A stretch of DNA of 7,802 nt, from assembly GCA_039208045.1 (NCBI GenBank), contig JBCCRH010000310.1:1-7802 (forward strand), read 5' to 3'. Source of the stretch: JBCCRH01 sp039208045 (GTDB lineage Bacteria > Bacteroidota > Bacteroidia > Chitinophagales > Saprospiraceae). The notes beneath the pieces are model-generated. The model saw nothing but the letters and a program-made list of their open reading frames with translations. It did not search any database and was not told the origin of the DNA. This document shows positions 1 to 4,729 of this stretch, in pieces. The translations under genes were made by a program, and so were the position numbers. How positions within the stretch are numbered: position 1 is the first letter of the stretch; each line of letters begins with the position of its first letter.

Positions 1-294
1 CAACCCATCAAAATTGGGGATAAGCTGAGGGGGTATGTGAAACAAATCCGAGGAGATAAAAAGATTGACCTTACGCTACAGCAGCAGGGTTATGCTAACG
101 TGGAGCCCAATGCGCAAAAGATACTGAAGATGCTGGAACGCAATAAGGGCTTCCTGCCACTGCATGATAAAAGCCATCCCGATATGATTCAGGGGCAGCT
201 GGGGATGAGCAAGAAAACGTTTAAGAAGGCGATCGGGGGGCTGTATAAGCAGCGCTTAATTCGGATAGAGCCAAATGGGATTTATTTAGCATAA
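1..294 (+). CDS. CvfB/YitL-type S1 RNA-binding protein, C-terminal end (partial)
   Basis: The reading frame is open from the first base, so the gene starts left of the window; 97 residues remain before TAA at 292-294. The first part (KIGDKLRGYVKQIRGDKKIDL) reads as the last strands of an S1-like OB fold. The rest, from about VEPNAQKILKMLE, reads as a winged-helix domain: one helix, a GQLGMSKKTFKKAIGGLYK helix-turn-helix, and a closing strand LIRIEPNGIYLA. This order is that of the CvfB/YitL family (several S1-type domains followed by a winged helix), whose members bind RNA and influence expression of other genes in Firmicutes; the role in Bacteroidota is not well defined. The GTG at 37 is an internal valine and not a start. 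The stop is one base from the stop of the convergent secreted-protein gene. The assignment rests only on this C-terminal portion. Confidence 0.8.
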   Translation, partial: QPIKIGDKLRGYVKQIRGDKKIDLTLQQQGYANVEPNAQKILKMLERNKGFLPLHDKSHPDMIQGQLGMSKKTFKKAIGGLYKQRLIRIEPNGIYLA

Positions 295-295
295 G

Positions 296-3200
296 CTAGC
301 GCAAGAGCAGCAGGTCACCTTTTATGATTTCGGTTCTGCCATCTAAAAATGCTACTTCCGCGATATATACCATCACACCAGGATTGACGGCTTGCCCTCG
401 GAACGTGCCATCCCAACCTACAGTTTCATCATTTGGAGCAATATTCTCGCGATCGTAAAGCAATTCGCCCCAGCGATCAAAGATGCGGAAGGTATTAATT
501 TGCGCTACGTTATTGCCTGCAAAAATGAAGAATCGATCATTAAAACCATCATTATTAGGGCTGAAGGCATTGGGGATATAGACATTGCGATTGGGAACCA
601 CTGGAATGGTGATCTGGGCGCTAATGGGACAGCCTGTGGATGAAAAGGCGGTGAAGATATAGGTAGTAGTCTCTAAAGGCTGCACAAAAGGCTGAAGCTG
701 ATCGGAATTGTTAAATACAGGAGTCCAGATAAAGGTATCGATGGTAAAGGTGGGGAGCGGAATGAGTTGTACTTCTTCTCCTAGGCTTATTTCTTCCTGC
801 CCCTCTTCCAAGCTGCTGGTTAGTTCGAGGCCCACTTCTTCTGGAGTAGCTAATGGTACTTCTTCTGTAAAGGAACAAGCATTTTCATCTGCGATGTTGA
901 TGGTGTAATTGCCACTATCTAAGTTGTCTAGGAGGAAGGGCAGGCTGGGGTCAGCTAGGACGATATCGTCATTTATGGTAATGGAATAGGGCGGAGTCCC
1001 TCCAGTTATTGCATCAATTTGGATAAAGCCATCTATTTCATCTGTACAAGTGGGAGGTGCAGCTTGTAGCATAATAGCTATCGAATCCGGTTCAGCGATT
1101 TCAACAGCTAGGGTGCGCTCGCAGGTGCCGGGATCGCTAACCGTTACGGTGTAAATACCACCAGCCAGATTTTCTAAGGCTGATTCTGTAGCACCGTCAC
1201 TCCATAAAATTTCTAGTGGTAGATTACCAGATCCAGTGATTTCAAGATCTATAAAACCATCATTAGCTTCGCGACAACTTACATCCCCACTAGTGGCAGC
1301 AATCATAAAGCCACATGCGGGTGCATCGATTTCGAAGGCGCAGGTTTCTAGACAGCCATTGGCATCTGTGAGGGTAAGCGAATATTGCCCCCCTGCTAGA
1401 TCACTAACAAGCGTTGGCGAATTAGTAATGGCTAGAGCAGAACCGGAGACTGGCCCACTCCATACTAAATCATAGGGAGGGGTGCCGCCTGAAAAAGTAA
1501 TGCTTGCCGCTCCCTCCGTACCTCCGATGGTGGTGGCGGGTATGGATTCTTGGCAGGATAAGGTAATAGCAGTAGGCTCTGTGATGGTGAAATCGGCAGT
1601 GCCCACGCAGCCATCAGCACTCGTTACAGTAACGGCATAGAAGCCAGCCGTCAAGTCCATTGCTGGGTTGCCCCCGTCTAAGATGTCAACATTCCAATCG
1701 TAGTCAAATGGGGCCATTCCTGTGCTGTTTACTTCCAAGGTGGCGCTAGAACCTCCTGCACAATCTACCCTTTCTAAGAGCATCAGACTAGGTACCACTG
1801 CTTCAAAAATTATAAGCGTGACCTCGACGGTACTGGAACTACATAGGCCATTTCCAATAGAAGCATATACGGTAGTAGAACCCGAAAGAAAATTCATTGG
1901 GTCAGTAATGGGGCTAAGCATTGTGTTATCAATAAACCAATTTACTATTACCCCTGTACCGCCATTAATCTCCGCATCAAGGGCAGTTAGGTCAAACAGC
2001 GCAACGCCATTCTCATCAGGGCAGGCGGTGAGCGGCGCAGCAGGGGGGGTAGCTTGTTCATTTGGAAGGATTTCTACATTCATTACCACCCCATCTTGGC
2101 TGAGATTGTCTATATCTCCATGATAGCCACAATTATCAAAATCCTCAATGTCCTGTATGGAAGTAACAAAAGACGTCAGAAAGTCATTGACGGTAAGCGA
2201 CCCATTCGTCTGTACAAAAGAAAATCCCCACACGATATAAGTGCCAGGCGTTAGGGCACTAAAATCAAAATCACCAGTGGTGTTAAAATCTATGAAACTG
2301 AAGGTAGGAGCATCATTCTGAGTAAGGATGTAAGCGTACTCGTACATAAAACCAACGGCATCAGGCATAGCTTCGTCTGCTTGGTCATAGCTATTTGCGA
2401 AAGCATCCAAATCCTCGCCTTGGCAAATTTGGATAGGGCCAATACTTGAAGCATTTGCAGGTGGAACAAGATCCCCTGCATCGGTATCTCTACAGTCAGA
2501 AATGGTGCCACCACACACGACTTGACCTGCTGCCAGCTCTGCTATAAAGGTAGCATTAGCAGGGTTGTTGGCTTGCCCTGGCGTTTCATTATCAGTCGTA
2601 AGAATATTTTCATAATTGGCCACATCGTGCCAGTTATTATTCACCGTATGCACCAAATGGAAGAGTCTTCCAGACTGGGAATTATTAGATATTTCAAACG
2701 TTACAGGAGTATTTTGAACGGTATTGGTGAGTACTGCTCCACCCCAAGAAATAGCGTGGACGAGCGTCTCACAAGCGTCTCGTACTTGCACCACATCGCC
2801 TGGATTCCTGAGGCCTAGCTGCCAGCTTATCGGATTGGGTGCTGTGGTAGCGCAGGGGCAGTAGAGGGGGTTATTGAAGTTGGGGTTACTAAAGCACGCA
2901 TCGAGGCAGGGATGATTATGTGGAATGATGTAGACCCCATCTCCATTGCTATCTTCTGCATCGTCAGGGGGCAAGACAGGGTTGGGTGACTCGTTATTAT
3001 ATACTACCAATATCGAGCCAGGAGGTACCGCATTATAGCAATCGCCAAAGGAAATATGCCCTGGCGCAGTCCCCTCTCCACCACTCGCGATATTATTATC
3101 ATCAATGATCCAGCCGACGAGGTTGACAGGGGCAGTAGGATCACTTGAATTTCCGACTACTACAAACTCCATATATTCAGAGACCGTAGTAGTTGGGCCA

Positions 3201-3334
3201 TTGGATACCTCATTGATGATTAGGCCCCCGCTTTCATAGCAAAAGGGGCTGGTACCAGTGTATTGGGCAGCCAAGGGAAGTGCAATACACAGGAAGAAAC
3301 ACAGCGAAAGAACAAAATATGCACCTGCTTTCAT
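296..3334 (-). CDS. Secreted lamin-tail/SprB-repeat protein with T9SS type-B (gliding-motility) C-terminal domain
   Basis: This 1012-residue protein is exported and probably surface-attached or released through the type IX secretion system. In order: a signal peptide (residues 1-23); a lamin-tail-like beta domain (about 33-199, starting GLIINEVSNG and including VNLVGWIIDD); a Cys-containing middle region (about 270-425); an Ig-like stretch (about 430-515); four SprB-type repeats (about 524-830); a PKD-like module (about 836-912); and a C-terminal sorting domain (915-1012) of the CHU_C/TIGR04131 type. The mature protein has 24 cysteines, with one pair about 50-70 residues apart in each SprB-like repeat, which suggests disulfides. 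Residues 24-914 contain no lysine, only 7 arginines and roughly 118 Asp/Glu by hand count. ATG at 3334 is chosen because it begins a textbook signal peptide (MKAG, then a hydrophobic core). A -7-like element lies 25 bases upstream. No catalytic motif was recognised, so adhesion or a structural role is a guess. Confidence 0.88.
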   Translation of the reverse strand: MKAGAYFVLSLCFFLCIALPLAAQYTGTSPFCYESGGLIINEVSNGPTTTVSEYMEFVVVGNSSDPTAPVNLVGWIIDDNNIASGGEGTAPGHISFGDCYNAVPPGSILVVYNNESPNPVLPPDDAEDSNGDGVYIIPHNHPCLDACFSNPNFNNPLYCPCATTAPNPISWQLGLRNPGDVVQVRDACETLVHAISWGGAVLTNTVQNTPVTFEISNNSQSGRLFHLVHTVNNNWHDVANYENILTTDNETPGQANNPANATFIAELAAGQVVCGGTISDCRDTDAGDLVPPANASSIGPIQICQGEDLDAFANSYDQADEAMPDAVGFMYEYAYILTQNDAPTFSFIDFNTTGDFDFSALTPGTYIVWGFSFVQTNGSLTVNDFLTSFVTSIQDIEDFDNCGYHGDIDNLSQDGVVMNVEILPNEQATPPAAPLTACPDENGVALFDLTALDAEINGGTGVIVNWFIDNTMLSPITDPMNFLSGSTTVYASIGNGLCSSSTVEVTLIIFEAVVPSLMLLERVDCAGGSSATLEVNSTGMAPFDYDWNVDILDGGNPAMDLTAGFYAVTVTSADGCVGTADFTITEPTAITLSCQESIPATTIGGTEGAASITFSGGTPPYDLVWSGPVSGSALAITNSPTLVSDLAGGQYSLTLTDANGCLETCAFEIDAPACGFMIAATSGDVSCREANDGFIDLEITGSGNLPLEILWSDGATESALENLAGGIYTVTVSDPGTCERTLAVEIAEPDSIAIMLQAAPPTCTDEIDGFIQIDAITGGTPPYSITINDDIVLADPSLPFLLDNLDSGNYTINIADENACSFTEEVPLATPEEVGLELTSSLEEGQEEISLGEEVQLIPLPTFTIDTFIWTPVFNNSDQLQPFVQPLETTTYIFTAFSSTGCPISAQITIPVVPNRNVYIPNAFSPNNDGFNDRFFIFAGNNVAQINTFRIFDRWGELLYDRENIAPNDETVGWDGTFRGQAVNPGVMVYIAEVAFLDGRTEIIKGDLLLLR
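299..592 (-). other. T9SS type-B C-terminal sorting domain
   Basis: Residues 915-1012 carry the full set of landmarks of the gliding-motility-associated C-terminal domain: YIPNAFSPNNDGFNDRFFI, FRIFDRWGELLY, GWDGTFRGQAVNPGVMVYI and a closing GDLLLLR. In this family the domain directs the protein across the outer membrane by the Por/Spr type IX machinery. It contains 9 of the roughly 16 basic residues of the mature protein in under a tenth of its length. No T9SS machinery gene is in the window. Confidence 0.93.
845..1765 (-). repeat. Four SprB-type repeats in the secreted protein
   Basis: Four diverged modules of about 64-79 residues lie at residues 524-588, 594-672, 687-750 and 763-830. Each follows the same plan: Cys, then a G-rich strand (for example DGFIDLEITG, DGFIQIDAITGGTPPY), then a W/D strand, then LxxGxYxVTVTDxxxC and a closing E-P or A-P. 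This matches the SprB repeat found in gliding-motility adhesins and other Bacteroidota surface proteins. They are protein-level repeats; I see no close nucleotide identity between copies, so they look old. Confidence 0.8.
3266..3334 (-). other. Signal peptide of the secreted protein
   Basis: Residues 1-23 have a single basic residue (K2), a hydrophobic core (YFVLSLCFFLCIALPL) and a short polar end LAA before Gln24. Cleavage after Ala23 would leave Gln at the mature N terminus, matching the known Bacteroidetes preference for Gln at +1 (the Q-rule), where the Gln is cyclised to pyroglutamate. Leu at -3 is not ideal, so cleavage a residue away is possible. There is no lipobox cysteine just after the hydrophobic core, so a lipoprotein is unlikely. 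Confidence 0.8.
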
Positions 3335-3359
3335 GTTGGAAATGATTGGTTTTGACGAT

Positions 3360-3367
3360 CAAATTTA
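3360..3367 (-). promoter_or_regulatory. Putative -7 element (TAnnTTTG) for the secreted-protein gene
   Basis: Read on the minus strand the bases are TAAATTTG, an exact match to the Bacteroidetes -7 consensus TAnnTTTG. It ends 25 bases before the ATG at 3334, giving a predicted leader of under 20 bases. No clear TTTG -33 box lies 19-21 bases further upstream, so the assignment rests on the -7 match and its position. Confidence 0.45.
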
Positions 3368-3398
3368 CATATTCAAAAACGTAAAGCGACTACTAAAA

Positions 3399-3416
3399 CT
3401 AAAGCTTGGCTTTCAG
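3399..3416 (-). terminator. Weak hairpin with short U run after the cold-shock gene
   Basis: On the minus strand CTGAAAGC-CAA-GCTTTAG forms a 7-bp stem with one bulged G and a 3-base loop, followed directly by TTTT. It lies 78 bases beyond the stop of the cold-shock gene and before the putative promoter of the secreted-protein gene, so it could end the small transcript. The stem is short and AT-rich, and the U run is only four bases. Confidence 0.25.
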
Positions 3417-3494
3417 AAATGAGGGCAAGTGCTAAATACAAATAGCTAACGTAGTAAAAGGGTGGAAAAAGTATTTAGGCCGATCCAAAAGTAC

Positions 3495-3695
3495 TTATTC
3501 TTTTGGTATAACTCGAATATTCGTGGCATGTAATCCGTGGCGATCCTCCATGATATCAAAGGTGACCGGCATTCCCTTTTCTACCACTTCCACTAATGCC
3601 TTGGAGGTGAAGTGAAACTCCTCTCTTGTTTCTGGTACACGCACGTATCCATATCCCTTCGCTGGGATGAAAAACTGTATAATGCCATTATTCAT
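3495..3695 (-). CDS. Divergent cold-shock-domain protein (66 aa)
   Basis: This is a single small OB-fold cold-shock domain of normal family length, expected to bind single-stranded RNA or DNA in the cytoplasm. It starts NNGIIQFF, equivalent to the TGxVKWF strand, followed by an RNP1-like KGYGYV at residues 13-18 (usual KGFGFI). The end, VEKGMPVTFDIMEDRHGLHATNIRVI, is typical of the family. The RNP2 strand is unusual: EEFHFTS (25-31) replaces xVFVHFS, so the usual histidine position is Phe29 and the histidine sits one residue earlier. ATG at 3695 gives the expected N terminus. There is no Shine-Dalgarno sequence. The predicted promoter gives a leader far too short to hold the long cold-box leader of cspA-type genes, so cold induction should not be assumed. 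It is divergent from the LpxD-family gene. Confidence 0.85.
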   Translation of the reverse strand: MNNGIIQFFIPAKGYGYVRVPETREEFHFTSKALVEVVEKGMPVTFDIMEDRHGLHATNIRVIPKE

Positions 3696-3716
3696 AACTG
3701 TATGCTAAAGTAAGTT

Positions 3717-3747
3717 CAAAATTTCGCTCTAGAAAACAAATTTCTAA
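3717..3747 (-). promoter_or_regulatory. Putative promoter of the cold-shock gene
   Basis: On the minus strand TTAG (3747-3744), a 19-base spacer, and AAATTTTG (3724-3717) approximate the Bacteroidetes TTTG-N19-TAnnTTTG arrangement, with one mismatch in each element. The -7 element ends 21 bases before the ATG at 3695, close to the spacing seen at the other two predicted promoters here. A competing GAAATTTG lies about 20 bases further upstream. Confidence 0.35.
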
Positions 3748-3758
3748 CTTCACCCTTT

Positions 3759-3766
3759 TATTTTTG
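3759..3766 (+). promoter_or_regulatory. Putative -7 element (TAnnTTTG) for the LpxD-family gene
   Basis: The bases TATTTTTG match TAnnTTTG exactly and end 24 bases before the ATG at 3791. A transcript starting about 7 bases downstream would have a short A-rich leader (ATAAATAAAAG), as is common in Bacteroidota genes lacking Shine-Dalgarno sequences. I see no good -33 TTTG. The element also argues against the TTG at 3764 as a start, because that codon would lie inside the promoter. Confidence 0.45.
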
Positions 3767-3790
3767 TGTATAAATAAAAGTATAGACCTA

Positions 3791-4726
3791 ATGAAGTTCG
3801 CTACTCCCATTCCGATCAAAGATTTAGCAGCAAAAATTGGTGCAAAAATTATAGGTGATGATACGCTCATTGCTACCGGACTTAATGAAGTGCATAAGGT
3901 GGTGCCTGGCGATGTGATGTTTGTTGATGTAAAACGGTATTTTGATAAAGCGCTTAATTCTGCAGCTAGCATCATTATCTTGAATGAGCGGGTAAAGTGC
4001 CCCAAAGGAAAAGCGCTGCTCTTGGTAGATGATCCGTTTAAAGCCTACAACGCTTTGGCTAAGGAACACCGTCCTTTCGAGCCCATTACGCACACGATCA
4101 GCGAGTCAGCCGTAATTCATCCTTCGGCTATTATAGAGCCTGGGGTGGTGGTAGGGCCACATGTGCGAATAGGTAAAAACGCATATATTCAGGCGAATGT
4201 GACTATTCATGAGCATACCATTATCGGTGACAATGTCACTATCCAAGCGGGGGCTATCATCGGTACGGATGCCTTTTACTTCAAGCGACACAAGGATGGT
4301 ACGTATGAGAAATGGCGCTCCGCTGGCCGAGTAGTAATCGAAGATCATGTGGAGATCGGGGCAGGATGCACCATCAATAAAGGAGTATCGGGGGATACCG
4401 TTATTGGAGAAGGCTCCAAGCTAGACTGCCAGATTCATATTGGGCATGGTGTGGTGGTGGGTAAAAATTGCCTGTTTGCGGGCCAAGTAGGTATTGGCGG
4501 CAAGTCGATTATTGGGGATAATGTGATTTTGTATGGCCAAGTTGGGGTCGTGCAGCGAGTAAAGATTGGAGCCAATGCAGTGGTGCTAGCAGGAGCAGGC
4601 GTCTCTAAAGATTTAGAAGGCAATAAGACCTATTTTGGTGCGCCTGCCTCTGAAGCGAGAACTAAATATAAAGAGCTGGCCGCGCTACGCCACTTACCCG
4701 AGTTTTTCCAAGAATATTACAAATAA
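3791..4726 (+). CDS. LpxD-family UDP-3-O-acyl-glucosamine N-acyltransferase paralogue
   Basis: This 311-residue protein has a mixed N-terminal domain (about 1-100) and a left-handed parallel beta-helix of hexapeptide repeats (about 104-275), then a C-terminal helix, as in LpxD. LpxD moves a 3-hydroxyacyl chain from acyl carrier protein to UDP-3-O-acyl-glucosamine in lipid A synthesis at the inner membrane. H219, in QIHIGHGVVVG, aligns by eye with catalytic H239 of E. coli LpxD. Three differences argue for a paralogue: the uridine-contacting NPKY-like motif is VKRY (47-50), the second active-site histidine (H276 of E. coli) aligns with R256, and TIDRG is TINKG (194-198). There is no lpxC/fabZ or lpxA beside it. 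ATG at 3791 is chosen over TTG at 3764 because MKF is the family-typical start. It ends three bases from the uup stop. Substrate is uncertain; it may acylate another sugar nucleotide. Confidence 0.85.
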   Translation: MKFATPIPIKDLAAKIGAKIIGDDTLIATGLNEVHKVVPGDVMFVDVKRYFDKALNSAASIIILNERVKCPKGKALLLVDDPFKAYNALAKEHRPFEPITHTISESAVIHPSAIIEPGVVVGPHVRIGKNAYIQANVTIHEHTIIGDNVTIQAGAIIGTDAFYFKRHKDGTYEKWRSAGRVVIEDHVEIGAGCTINKGVSGDTVIGEGSKLDCQIHIGHGVVVGKNCLFAGQVGIGGKSIIGDNVILYGQVGVVQRVKIGANAVVLAGAGVSKDLEGNKTYFGAPASEARTKYKELAALRHLPEFFQEYYK

Positions 4727-4729
4727 GAG

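Noticed and set aside
37..39. GTG at 37 as the start of a small 85-residue gene
   Set aside because: The frame is open from base 1 and the 12 preceding codons read as part of an S1-like fold, so it is the tail of a longer gene.
845..1765. Repetitive region as a CRISPR array or DNA tandem repeat
   Set aside because: The periodicity is at protein level only (SprB-type modules of differing length); there are no short identical repeats with spacers.
1722..2123. 133-codon plus-strand open frame opposite the secreted-protein gene
   Set aside because: It is antisense to a well-supported coding region, has low-complexity Ser/Thr/Pro content and no recognisable domain, start signal or promoter.
3764..3790. 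TTG at 3764 as an upstream start of the LpxD-family gene
   Set aside because: The codon overlaps a good -7 element, and the extra nine residues do not look like the family N terminus, while ATG at 3791 gives the typical MKF start.
3688..4005. 105-codon minus-strand open frame opposite the 5' part of the LpxD-family gene
   Set aside because: It lies across the divergent promoter and the start of the acyltransferase, overlaps the cold-shock start, and shows no family resemblance; it is an antisense shadow.
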